Shown in pieces: positions 37,791 through 46,092 of a stretch of DNA of 64,000 nt. Origin of the DNA: Betaproteobacteria bacterium. Lineage in GTDB: Bacteria > Pseudomonadota > Gammaproteobacteria > Burkholderiales > Burkholderiaceae_C. Location: NCBI GenBank assembly GCA_013289985.1, contig JABCYW010000001.1:143772-207771 (forward strand), read 5' to 3'. Below the pieces are notes generated by a model. That model saw nothing but the letters and a program-made list of their open reading frames with translations. It did no database searches and was not told where the DNA came from. The translations under genes and the position numbers were made by a program. Position 1 is the stretch's first letter. Each line of letters begins with the position of its first letter.

Positions 37791-38729
37791 ATGACTTCCG
37801 TGATCATCTCCGCCGCCACTCCCGGCCTCGCCGCATCCACCGGCCCGCGCGTGCTCGCGTTCGACGTGGGCGGCACCTGGGTCAAGTACGGCATCGTCGA
37901 CGCCCACGGCAAGCTGCTGTTCTCCGACCAGCTCGCCACGCAGAGCGAGCCCGACGGCAAGGCCCTGCTGGTGCGCCTGCTGGCGGTGGCCGAGCCCCTG
38001 GTGAAGCGCTACGCGCCGGCGGGCGTCGCGTTCTCCACGCTGGGCATCATCGACGCGGCCGAGGGCCGGCTGGTGGGCGCGGTGGAGGCCATCGCGGGCT
38101 ACTTCGGCCAGTCGCCCAAGGCCAGCTTCGAGGCCGCGTTCGGCCTGCCGGTGGTGGTGGAGAACGACGGCAACTGCGTCGCGCTGGCCGAAGGCTGGGC
38201 GGGTGCGGCCGCCGGCGTGCGGCACTACCTCGCGCTGACGCTGGGCACCGGCATCGGCGGCGGCATCGTGATCGACGGCCGGCTCTATCGCGGCGCCAGC
38301 GGCGCGGCCGGCGAATGGGGCTACATGCTGGTGGATGGCAAGGTGTGGGAAGACCACGCCTCGCCGCGCGGCCTGGCCGCGGCCGCCGAGCGCGTGCGCC
38401 CCGGCTGCGGCTACGACGCCGAGGCCGTGTTCGCGGCGCGCGATCGTGGCGACGCGGAAATGGCGAAGCTGGTGGCCGACTGGTTCGCGCTGCTGGCCAC
38501 GGGCCTGGCCAACCTGTTGTACGCGTTCAACCCGTCGCGCCTGGTCGTGGGCGGCGGCATCACCGCGCGCGGCCCGGCCTTCCTGCAGGAGCTGCGCGCC
38601 GAGATCCGCCATCGGCTGCGGCCCGAGTTCTACCGCATGTGCGACATCGCGCTCGCGTCGGCCGGCAACCAGGCCGGCCTGCTGGGCGCCGCGCGCCTGT
38701 GGCTCACGCAACACGCCCATCACGAATGA
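37791..38729 (+). CDS. ROK-family sugar kinase without zinc motif
   Basis: 312 residues. The phosphate loop is VLAFDVGGTWVKYG (D25), the catalytic base is D126 in VVVENDGNCVALAEG, and the second ATP loop is LTLGTGIGGGIVIDG. The usual ROK zinc site (GH...CxCGxxGCxE) is missing: GAAGEWGYMLVDG has Tyr where the His should be and no cysteines follow. Zinc-free ROK kinases exist in other bacteria. It likely phosphorylates a hexosamine or hexose released from the imported oligomer, perhaps GlcN, which the BadF-type kinase may not cover. The GH9 gene begins inside its stop codon (ATGA). Confidence 0.87.
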   Translation: MTSVIISAATPGLAASTGPRVLAFDVGGTWVKYGIVDAHGKLLFSDQLATQSEPDGKALLVRLLAVAEPLVKRYAPAGVAFSTLGIIDAAEGRLVGAVEAIAGYFGQSPKASFEAAFGLPVVVENDGNCVALAEGWAGAAAGVRHYLALTLGTGIGGGIVIDGRLYRGASGAAGEWGYMLVDGKVWEDHASPRGLAAAAERVRPGCGYDAEAVFAARDRGDAEMAKLVADWFALLATGLANLLYAFNPSRLVVGGGITARGPAFLQELRAEIRHRLRPEFYRMCDIALASAGNQAGLLGAARLWLTQHAHHE

Positions 38730-40453
38730 CCGCCATGCAAGTGCTGCTCAACCACGTCGGCTTCGCGCCCGCCGCCGCCAAGCGCGCCACCCTCCAGGCC
38801 GCGCGGCCGCTCGAGGCGCAGGCGTTCTCGGTGGTCGACCTGCGCACGCGCGCGGTCGTGCATGCGGGCGCGACCGCGCCCACCGCGCCGGTGGCCGGCT
38901 GGCAGGGCCGCCACTTCGCGCACATCGACCTCACGGCCGTGACCACGCCGGGCCGGTATGCCGTGATGCTGGACGGCACGTGGCCGCCCGTGCAGTCCGA
39001 GCCCTTCGACATCGCCGAGGGCCTGTTCGGCAGCCAGATGCTCTCGGACATCGTCCACTACTTCAAGGGCCAGCGCTGCACCGGCCTGTTCGACGACGCC
39101 GACCGGCGCGCGCCGCTGCTCGACACCCGCGAGCCGCGCGACGTGCACGGCGGCTGGTACGACGCCTCGGGCGACTGCTCCAAGTACCTGTCGCACCTGT
39201 CGTACGCCAACTTCATGAACCCGCAGCAGACGCCGCTGGTCACGTGGACGCTGCTGGCCGGGCGCGACCGCATCCCGCCGCAGTCGAAGTGGCTGGACGA
39301 GCGCATCGTCGACGAGGCGCTGCACGGCGCCGACTTCCTCGTGCGCATGCAGGCGCCGGAGGGATACTTTTACAAGACCGTTTTCGATCGCTGGAGCAAG
39401 GACGAGCACCAGCGCGAGATCTGCTCGTATTCCACGCAGAATGGCCTGAAGTCGGCCGACTACCAGGCGGGCTTCCGCCAGGGCGGCGGCATGGCCATCG
39501 CGGCGCTCGCGCGTGCCGCGGGCGTGCATCGGGACGGCGAATTCACGCGTGCCGACTATCTCGCCGCCGCGGTGCGCGGCTTCGAGTTGCTCGAGCGCCG
39601 CAACGCCGAATTCCTCGACGATCACGCCGAGAACCTGATCGACGACTACTGCGCGCTGCTGGCCGCCAGCGAGCTCTTCGTGCGCACGCGCGACACGCGC
39701 TGGCGCGACGCCGGCGCCGCGCGCGCCCGCGCGATGCTGGCCCGGCAGGACGATGCCGGCTTCCTGTGGTGCGACCGCGCGCGCACCCGCAGCTTCTTCC
39801 ACGCGAGCGACGCCGGCCTGCCCTGGCTCGCGCTGATGCGCTTCCTCGAGTGCGATCCCGAGCCGGCGCTCGCCGCCGGGATCCGTGCCGCGCTGCTCGC
39901 CGGCCTGCGCTTCGAGCTCGCCATCACGCAGGCCGTGCCCAATCCGCTGGGCTACCCGCGCCAGTACGTCGCGATGCCGGGCCGCGAGGCCGCCACGCAG
40001 TTCTTCGTGCCGCACGCCAACGAGAGCGGCTACTGGTGGCAGGGCGAGAACGCGCGCCTCGGAGCCATCGCCACGGCGGCGCGGGCCGCGCAGTCGCTGC
40101 ACCTGGCCGACGCCGCCTTCGACGCCGAACTCGCCGCCCACGCGCAGCGCGCGCTCGACTGGCTGTTCGGCGCCAACCCGTACGACACCTGCATGCTGCA
40201 GGGCTGGGGCCACAACCCGCCGCGCTACGAGCCCGGGTTCTGGAACGCGCCCGGCGGCGTGTGCAACGGCATCACCTCCGGCCTCGCCGACGAGGCCGAC
40301 ATCGATTTCCGCAAGCCTGAAGAAACAGAGCCAATGCACTCGTGGCGTTGGACCGAGCAATGGATCCCGCACGCGGCGTGGCTGTTCTGCGCGCTGTGCC
40401 ACGGGCTACCAGGGCCGACATCACCACCCCCCATCGCAGCGGACGAACGCTGA
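38726..40453 (+). CDS. glycoside hydrolase family 9, probable exo-beta-glucosaminidase
   Basis: 575 residues, no signal peptide. An N-terminal Ig-like CelD_N domain (about residues 1-97: VLLNHVGFAPAAAKRATL...GRYAVML...SEPFDI) is followed by the (alpha/alpha)6 barrel. HGGWYDASGDCSKYL holds the catalytic Asp pair (D146, D150), a variant of the GH9 DAGD motif with an inserted residue. Near the C-terminus FGANPYDTCMLQGWGHNPP and HANESGYWWQGEN are typical GH9 active-site segments. GH9 enzymes of this short cytoplasmic type in Vibrio and Photobacterium are exo-beta-D-glucosaminidases acting on chitosan oligomers, and the operon (importer plus kinase) agrees. Cellobiohydrolase-type activity cannot be excluded by eye. 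Confidence 0.85.
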   Translation: MTAMQVLLNHVGFAPAAAKRATLQAARPLEAQAFSVVDLRTRAVVHAGATAPTAPVAGWQGRHFAHIDLTAVTTPGRYAVMLDGTWPPVQSEPFDIAEGLFGSQMLSDIVHYFKGQRCTGLFDDADRRAPLLDTREPRDVHGGWYDASGDCSKYLSHLSYANFMNPQQTPLVTWTLLAGRDRIPPQSKWLDERIVDEALHGADFLVRMQAPEGYFYKTVFDRWSKDEHQREICSYSTQNGLKSADYQAGFRQGGGMAIAALARAAGVHRDGEFTRADYLAAAVRGFELLERRNAEFLDDHAENLIDDYCALLAASELFVRTRDTRWRDAGAARARAMLARQDDAGFLWCDRARTRSFFHASDAGLPWLALMRFLECDPEPALAAGIRAALLAGLRFELAITQAVPNPLGYPRQYVAMPGREAATQFFVPHANESGYWWQGENARLGAIATAARAAQSLHLADAAFDAELAAHAQRALDWLFGANPYDTCMLQGWGHNPPRYEPGFWNAPGGVCNGITSGLADEADIDFRKPEETEPMHSWRWTEQWIPHAAWLFCALCHGLPGPTSPPPIAADER

Positions 40454-40488
40454 CCCCGCAGCGTTCGTAGCCGCCTTACGAGGCAGCC

Positions 40489-43344
40489 ATGTCCTTCAGA
40501 TTGAATCCCTTCGCGTTGGCAGCGACCCTGCTGATGTCCGGAGCGCTGAGCCCTGCCCGCGCGCAGCAGGCCGCGCCCGCTCCCGACGCCGCGGCGTCGG
40601 CGGCCGCACCCGCGCCCGTCCAGCCCGACACCCAGGTCGTCGAGATCAAGGGCATCCGGGCGTCGTACGCCAACTCCCTGAGCAACAAGAAAGGCGCCGA
40701 CACCGTCGTCGAGGTCGTCACCGCCGAGGACGTCGGCAAGCTCCCGGCCAAGAATGTGGCCGACACCGTGCAGCGCCTGCCCGGCGTCAACATCAGCTCC
40801 AACTCCGGCGGCGACGGCGCCTTCGCCGACGCCAACCGCGTGAGCATCCGCGGCACCGCGCCGTCGCTCACGCAGACGCTGATCAACGGCCACAGCGTGG
40901 GCTCGGCCGACTGGTTCATCGCCAACCAGGGCGTCAACGGCGGCGCCTCGGGCCGCAGCGTCAGCTACGACCTGCTGCCCGCCGAGATCGTGGGCCAGGT
41001 CACCGTCTACAAGACCTCGCAGGCCGACCTGATCGAGGGCGGCGCCACGGGCTCGGTGGACATCCAGACGCGCTCGCCGCTGAGCCTGGCCAAGTCGCTC
41101 ACGCTGGACGGCTCCATCTCGGCGGCCTACAGCACGTCCACCCGCAAGACCGACCCGCAGGTGAGCGGCCTCATCGGCTGGAAGAACGAGGCGAAGACGT
41201 TGGGCGTGATCTTCCAGGCGTTCTCCGAGAGCCGCCACGACCGCCGCGACGGCCAGGAATTCCTCGGCTACAACACGGTGTCGTTCCAGGACATCTACGG
41301 CCTGGCACCCATCGCCAACCCGAACAACGACCCGACGATCGCCGCGCAGAACCAGGCCAACGCCGCGCAGCTCGCGAGCCTGCACACGGCCCATCCGGGC
41401 CTGGACGGCGCCACCTTCGCCAACAACGTCAACGCGACGCTGCTGGAGATGAACATGCAGCGCAAGGGCGCGATGCTGGACGTGGAGCTGAAGCCCACGT
41501 CCACGCTGCGCATCGACGTCAACGGCTTCTACTCCCGGCTCACCGAGACCAACCAGGACTCCAGCTTCGAGACCGAACAGACCGTGCTGATCAACGGCGG
41601 CGTGCTGCCCGACGCCTACACGGTCAACGGCAACGGCCTGCTCACCAGCGCCACCTGGAACCAGGCCACGATGCCCGACTACCTGACGACGGGCAACTAC
41701 CAGGCCGACTACGACAAGTACTACCGTCCCGGCGAGAACGCCCGCGTGTACTACGCCGACATCGACGTCGACTACGCGCTGTCCGACAAGCTCCGCCTGA
41801 CCGGCAAGCTGGGCCGCACCCAGGCCATCGGTGCCACGCCCAACGAGTACGCCTACGTGACCAACGTGGGCAACGCGGGCCTGTCGTACCAGATGAACGG
41901 CCTGCTCAAGCCGGCCGACGTGTCGTTTCCGGGCTTTCCCAACACCGGCGACTACAACGACCCGCACCTGTTCCTCGCCTACGACGGCCTGAACAAGGTG
42001 AAGTCCACCGACAGCGAGACCTACTTTCAAGCCGACGCCGACTATGCGGTGGAGGCCGGCCTCCTCGACTCGATCAAGTTCGGCGTGCGCGCGACCACGC
42101 ACCAGCGCAGCGTACTGGACTACTACAACGACGGCTGCTTCGCGCAGCCCGCCGACGCCACGTTCACCCAGTGCCAGGGCATCGCGCAGTGGAACGGCCA
42201 GCTGGAGGATCGCTACGGCCAGGGCCTGGGCGGCGGCCCCGGCTTCCTGCACACGATCTGGCAGCTGAGCCCGTCCGCCATCACCAGCTACGTGAACGCG
42301 CCGGGCAACCTGCCGGCCACGTCGCTGCCGTATTCGTGGCCCAGCAGCTTCGTCGTCAACGAGAAGACGCAGGCGCTGTACGGCATGGCCCGGCTCGTGG
42401 GCGACCACTGGAAGGGCAACGCGGGCCTGCGCATCGTGCGCACGCAGCAGCAGGCCAACTACAACGAGGGCGCCGACGCCGCGGGCCCGAACGACACGGT
42501 CTACCACGATCCGCACAACGGCGACTACATCAAGGTGCAGACCACCAAGACCTACACCGACCTGCTGCCCAGCGCCAACCTGAGCTATGACTTCTCGCGC
42601 AGCCTCGTCGGCCGGCTGGCGGCGTCGCGCACGATGACCCGCGCCGACTACACCGACCTCGCCGGCGCGGTGAGCCTCAACGGCCAGAACGGCACCGGCT
42701 CGGGCGGCAACCCGCAGCTGAAGCCGGTGCGCTCCAGCAACTTCGACGCGTCGCTGGAGTGGTACTTCGCGCCGCAGTCGCTGCTGGAGGTGGGCGTGTT
42801 CTACATGAACCTCACGTCCTACATCGGCTACGGCCAGACGACGGTGACGGCGCCCAACCTGCAGCAAGGCATCGCCACGCCCACGTACAACTACGCGGTG
42901 GCCGTGCCGATCAACGACAAGGGCACCAACAAGGGCGTGGAGATCGCGTGGCAGCAGCCGGTCTGGGGCGGCTTCGGCGTCGACCTGAACTACACCTGGA
43001 CGCAAGGGCGCGACTCCCTCGGCGCGCCGCTGGCCGGTTCGTCGAAGAACACCTACAACGTGCAGGGCTGGTTCGAGAACGACACCTTCAGCGCGCGCCT
43101 GATCTACAGCTACCGCTCGGCCTTCCTCACGGGCATCGTCAGCACGCTGCCGCAGTACGTGGACGGCGCGGGCGACCTGTCGGCCTCCCTCGGCGTGAAG
43201 CTCACCCCGCAACTGTCGCTGTCGTTCGACGCCAAGAACCTCACCGGCCAGCTCGCGCGCCAGTACGTGCTCAATCGCGACATGCCCGCCGCCATCTACA
43301 ACAACGGCAAGCAGTTCTACCTCGGACTGAAGTACTCGCTGTGA
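40489..43344 (+). CDS. TonB-dependent receptor 3 (TonB-Xanth-Caul type)
   Basis: 951 residues. Signal peptide MSFRLNPFALAATLLMSGAL with cleavage near ARAQ, an Ala/Pro linker, a TonB-box-like TQVVEIKGIRASY, and a plug with VVTAEDVGKLPAKNVADTVQRLPGVNI, VSIRGTAPSLTQTLINGH and IEGGATGSVDIQTRSPL. The barrel ends FYLGLKYSL. Downstream of the GH9 gene by 35 bases and probably co-transcribed with the ABC operon, it would be the outer-membrane entry for that importer's substrate. GAGGCAGCC precedes the ATG. No operator of either type was found in the 35-base gap. Confidence 0.92.
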   Translation: MSFRLNPFALAATLLMSGALSPARAQQAAPAPDAAASAAAPAPVQPDTQVVEIKGIRASYANSLSNKKGADTVVEVVTAEDVGKLPAKNVADTVQRLPGVNISSNSGGDGAFADANRVSIRGTAPSLTQTLINGHSVGSADWFIANQGVNGGASGRSVSYDLLPAEIVGQVTVYKTSQADLIEGGATGSVDIQTRSPLSLAKSLTLDGSISAAYSTSTRKTDPQVSGLIGWKNEAKTLGVIFQAFSESRHDRRDGQEFLGYNTVSFQDIYGLAPIANPNNDPTIAAQNQANAAQLASLHTAHPGLDGATFANNVNATLLEMNMQRKGAMLDVELKPTSTLRIDVNGFYSRLTETNQDSSFETEQTVLINGGVLPDAYTVNGNGLLTSATWNQATMPDYLTTGNYQADYDKYYRPGENARVYYADIDVDYALSDKLRLTGKLGRTQAIGATPNEYAYVTNVGNAGLSYQMNGLLKPADVSFPGFPNTGDYNDPHLFLAYDGLNKVKSTDSETYFQADADYAVEAGLLDSIKFGVRATTHQRSVLDYYNDGCFAQPADATFTQCQGIAQWNGQLEDRYGQGLGGGPGFLHTIWQLSPSAITSYVNAPGNLPATSLPYSWPSSFVVNEKTQALYGMARLVGDHWKGNAGLRIVRTQQQANYNEGADAAGPNDTVYHDPHNGDYIKVQTTKTYTDLLPSANLSYDFSRSLVGRLAASRTMTRADYTDLAGAVSLNGQNGTGSGGNPQLKPVRSSNFDASLEWYFAPQSLLEVGVFYMNLTSYIGYGQTTVTAPNLQQGIATPTYNYAVAVPINDKGTNKGVEIAWQQPVWGGFGVDLNYTWTQGRDSLGAPLAGSSKNTYNVQGWFENDTFSARLIYSYRSAFLTGIVSTLPQYVDGAGDLSASLGVKLTPQLSLSFDAKNLTGQLARQYVLNRDMPAAIYNNGKQFYLGLKYSL

Positions 43345-43346
43345 CC

Positions 43347-44534
43347 ATGACCCCACTTCCTCGCCGGCGCATCGTCTCCATCGACGCGTTCCGCGGCCTC
43401 ACGATCCTCGTGATGGTCTTCGTCAACCAGCTCGCGGGCGTCAGCGGCGTGCCGCAATGGGCGCGCCACATGAAGGCCGATGCCGACGCGATGAGCTTCG
43501 TCGACGTCGTGTTCCCGGCCTTCCTGTTCATCGTGGGCATGTCGATTCCGTTCGCGCTGGCGCAGCGCCAGGCGCGCGGCGACGACGGCGTCGCGCTGCA
43601 GCAGCACGTGCTCGCTCGCACCCTGGGGCTGGTGGTGCTGGGGCTGTTCATGGTCAACGCCGAGGACGGGTTCAACCCGGCGCGGATGCCCTTCAACATC
43701 GGCTGGTGGTCGCTGGGCCTTTACCTGTGCACCTGGCTGATCTGGGGCGTCTACGGCAGCGCCGCGGCGGGCGGGCGCAACACCTGGCGCGCCGTGGGCG
43801 TGCTGGGGCTGCTGGCGCTGGCCTGCGCGTACCGCGGCGGGCCCGACGGCAAGGCCTGGATGACGCACCAGTGGTGGGGCATCCTCGGGCTGATCGGCTG
43901 GTCGTACCTGATCTCGGCGTCGGCCTACCTGGCCGGCCGCGCGCGGATATCGCTGCTGCTCGCGGCCACCGCGGCGTGCGTCGCGTTCTATTCGCTGTGC
44001 CATGCGTTCCCGGCGGACGCCTGGCCGAACTGGGCCGACCTCACCGACTGCGGCGGCCTCGTCTGCGAGACCTCGCTGACCCTGCTGGGCGTGGCCACCG
44101 CGCTGGTGTTCCTCGCCCGGCCGGACGAGCGCGCGCCGCTGCGCCGCTTCGGCCAGGCCGCCGCGCTGATCGTCGCATGCGTGGTGGCCGGCGCGCTGCT
44201 GCGGCCCGCATACACCATCTCCAAGATCTACGCGTCGCCCACCTGGTGCCTGTACTCGGCGGCGATCTGCATCGCGCTGTTCGCGGCGTTGCACGCGCTG
44301 GTGGACCTGCGCGGCCACGCGCGCTGGGTCCGCTGGGTGGCGCCGGTCGCGTCGCAGCCGCTGGTGGCCTACCTGATCCCGTTCGTGGTGGTGGGCATCG
44401 AGGACGCGCTGGGCGTGGGCTTTCCCGATGCGCTCAACCACGGCGCGGCGGGCGTGAGCTTCTGTGTCGTGTTCACGCTGTTCGTTCTTGGAGCAACGGC
44501 AGTGATCACGCGCAGGATCCGGCTCCAGCTCTGA
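43347..44534 (+). CDS. nagX: NagX-like DUF5009 membrane protein (HGSNAT-related)
   Basis: 395 residues from the ATG at 43347; a GTG at 43341 overlapping the receptor stop is an alternative. The start RIVSIDAFRGLTILVMVFVNQLAG and the pattern of about ten hydrophobic segments match the DUF5009/heparan-alpha-glucosaminide N-acetyltransferase family. The conserved FVDVVFPAFLFIVGMSIPFAL follows the first helix. Homologues called NagX accompany nag genes in Shewanella and Xanthomonas, though their biochemical role is not settled; acetylation of glucosamine at the inner membrane is plausible. It is immediately downstream of TonB receptor 3 and should be the last gene of the transcript. Confidence 0.85.
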   Translation: MTPLPRRRIVSIDAFRGLTILVMVFVNQLAGVSGVPQWARHMKADADAMSFVDVVFPAFLFIVGMSIPFALAQRQARGDDGVALQQHVLARTLGLVVLGLFMVNAEDGFNPARMPFNIGWWSLGLYLCTWLIWGVYGSAAAGGRNTWRAVGVLGLLALACAYRGGPDGKAWMTHQWWGILGLIGWSYLISASAYLAGRARISLLLAATAACVAFYSLCHAFPADAWPNWADLTDCGGLVCETSLTLLGVATALVFLARPDERAPLRRFGQAAALIVACVVAGALLRPAYTISKIYASPTWCLYSAAICIALFAALHALVDLRGHARWVRWVAPVASQPLVAYLIPFVVVGIEDALGVGFPDALNHGAAGVSFCVVFTLFVLGATAVITRRIRLQL

Positions 44535-44653
44535 GAACTCCTGGACGAAACCGGCTGAATTCGTCTTGTCGCGGGCCTGTGACTTTTGCATACTGGCCGT
44601 CGATCAAGATGAATACCGTCCGGGGCACCGCAGCCCGGCCACGAGGAGACTGC

Positions 44654-45988
44654 ATGTTCAATCGCCGGCCACCGCCGCCGCCCGTCACGATGCCGCCGGT
44701 CCGGCCCGAGGCCGACTTCTCCGGCGCGATCCGCGGCATCGCCACGCAGGCCACGGAGCTCGGCCGCGGCGCGGCCGAGCTCGACGGGGTCATCGAGGAC
44801 GTGGTGGCCACCAGCAGCGCACAGGTGGTCGAGATCGGCCAGCTCGCCGCCGACGTGCAGGCGATGGAGCAGTCCAACCGTGCCATCGAGGCCAGCGGCC
44901 AGGCGAGCCGCGTGGCGGTGGGGCAGGCGCGCGAGGCCGTCGCGCAAGTGGGCGAGGGCGTGCTGGGCGTGGTCACGTCCCTGCGCGACGTGGCGGCCGC
45001 GGCCACCGACATCACCCAGATCGCGCTGCAGACGAGGCTCGTCGCGTTCAACGCCACGGTGGAGGCCAAGCGCGCCGGCGAGGCGGGCGCGGGGTTCGCC
45101 GTGGTGGCCGAGGCCGTGAAGGACCTGGCGGCCAAGGTGGAGAAATCGTCCAAGCTGATCATGTCCACCGTCACCCAGCTCGACGCTCGCATCGACAGCC
45201 TGGCCGCCAGCATCACCGAGAACGGCGGCGCGGCGCAGCAGAGCATCTTCCACCTGGCGCTGGCGCAGGTGGAGGCGAGCGTCAACGAGATCGTCGCGGC
45301 CACGCAGCGCAATCTCGAGACCTGCCGGGGCGTCACCGCCGAGGTGGGCACGATGGCGGCGTCGGTGGCCGCCAACGCCGACACGCTCAAGCGCGTGAAC
45401 GCCAACACGCGCCACTTCCTGAAGGCGTCCGAATCGCTCGTCGAGATCACCAACGACTGCGGCGCCGTCACGCCCGACACGCCCTTCATCGAGGCCGTGC
45501 AGCGCGGCGCGGCCCGGCTGTCGGCCGTGCTGGAGGAGGCGGTGGCGCGGGGCCGGATCTCGATGGCCGACCTGTTCGACGAGAAATACCTGTCCGTTCC
45601 CGGCAGCAACCCGGCGCAGGTGACGACGCGCTTCGTGGCCTTCACCGACGAGCTGTTCCCGCCGGTGCAGGAGGAGTTGCTGGCCTTCGACGCCAAGGTC
45701 GTGTTCTGCGCCGCGGTCGACCGCAACGGCTACCTGCCCACGCACAACCTGAAGTTCTCGCAGCCGCAGGGCGCCGACCCGGTGTGGAACGCGGCGAATG
45801 CGCGCAACCGGCGCCTGTTCAACGACCGCACCGGGCTGGCCGCAGGCCGCAACGAGCGGCGCTTCCTGCTGCAGACCTACCGGCGCGACATGGGCGGCGG
45901 CAAGCGGGTGCTGATGAAGGACCTGTCGGCGCCGATCACGGTGCAGGGCCGGCACTGGGGCGGGCTGCGCCTGGCCTATTCCTTCTGA
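44654..45988 (+). CDS. soluble methyl-accepting chemotaxis protein with C-terminal sensor
   Basis: 444 residues from the ATG at 44654, with GAGGAGA upstream. No transmembrane segment is visible. The N-terminal half is a coiled-coil signalling domain; the hairpin tip reads ITQIALQTRLVAFNATVEAKRAGEAGAGFAVVAEAV, a divergent form of the conserved receptor tip. The C-terminal 170 residues (from about DLFDEKYLSVPG, through NGYLPTHNLKFSQP, to GRHWGGLRLAYSF) look like a Cache/PAS-type sensor placed after the signalling domain. The order is the reverse of classical receptors. Such cytoplasmic receptors sense internal metabolic or redox signals. Its link to the amino-sugar genes is only by position. 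Confidence 0.88.
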   Translation: MFNRRPPPPPVTMPPVRPEADFSGAIRGIATQATELGRGAAELDGVIEDVVATSSAQVVEIGQLAADVQAMEQSNRAIEASGQASRVAVGQAREAVAQVGEGVLGVVTSLRDVAAAATDITQIALQTRLVAFNATVEAKRAGEAGAGFAVVAEAVKDLAAKVEKSSKLIMSTVTQLDARIDSLAASITENGGAAQQSIFHLALAQVEASVNEIVAATQRNLETCRGVTAEVGTMAASVAANADTLKRVNANTRHFLKASESLVEITNDCGAVTPDTPFIEAVQRGAARLSAVLEEAVARGRISMADLFDEKYLSVPGSNPAQVTTRFVAFTDELFPPVQEELLAFDAKVVFCAAVDRNGYLPTHNLKFSQPQGADPVWNAANARNRRLFNDRTGLAAGRNERRFLLQTYRRDMGGGKRVLMKDLSAPITVQGRHWGGLRLAYSF

Positions 45989-46005
45989 ACGCCGCCGCGC
46001 CAACC

Positions 46006-46019
46006 TGACAAAACTGTCA
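46006..46019. promoter_or_regulatory. candidate response-regulator box before the RND operon
   Basis: TGACAAAACTGTCA is an inverted repeat TGACA-N4-TGTCA, 74 bases before the first efflux gene. Its form resembles the boxes bound by CusR/CopR-class regulators. The operon encodes a regulator of that class. Confidence 0.6.
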
Positions 46020-46092
46020 TCCGCCGGTCAGGGTGTGGTCCGGCGCCGGGGCTAGAGTGCAAGCTGTCGCACTCACCCTCGAACCCCCGGCC

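Noticed and set aside
36980-38725. Apparent fusion of a long N-terminal region to the GH9 enzyme
   Set aside because: The frame is open through permease 2 and the ROK kinase but is out of frame with both and low-complexity. The GH9 start at 38726 in an ATGA overlap is natural.
42759-43340. Upstream extension of the NagX-like protein into TonB receptor 3
   Set aside because: The frame is open but lies entirely inside the receptor gene in another frame. The membrane protein starts naturally at 43347 (or the GTG at 43341).
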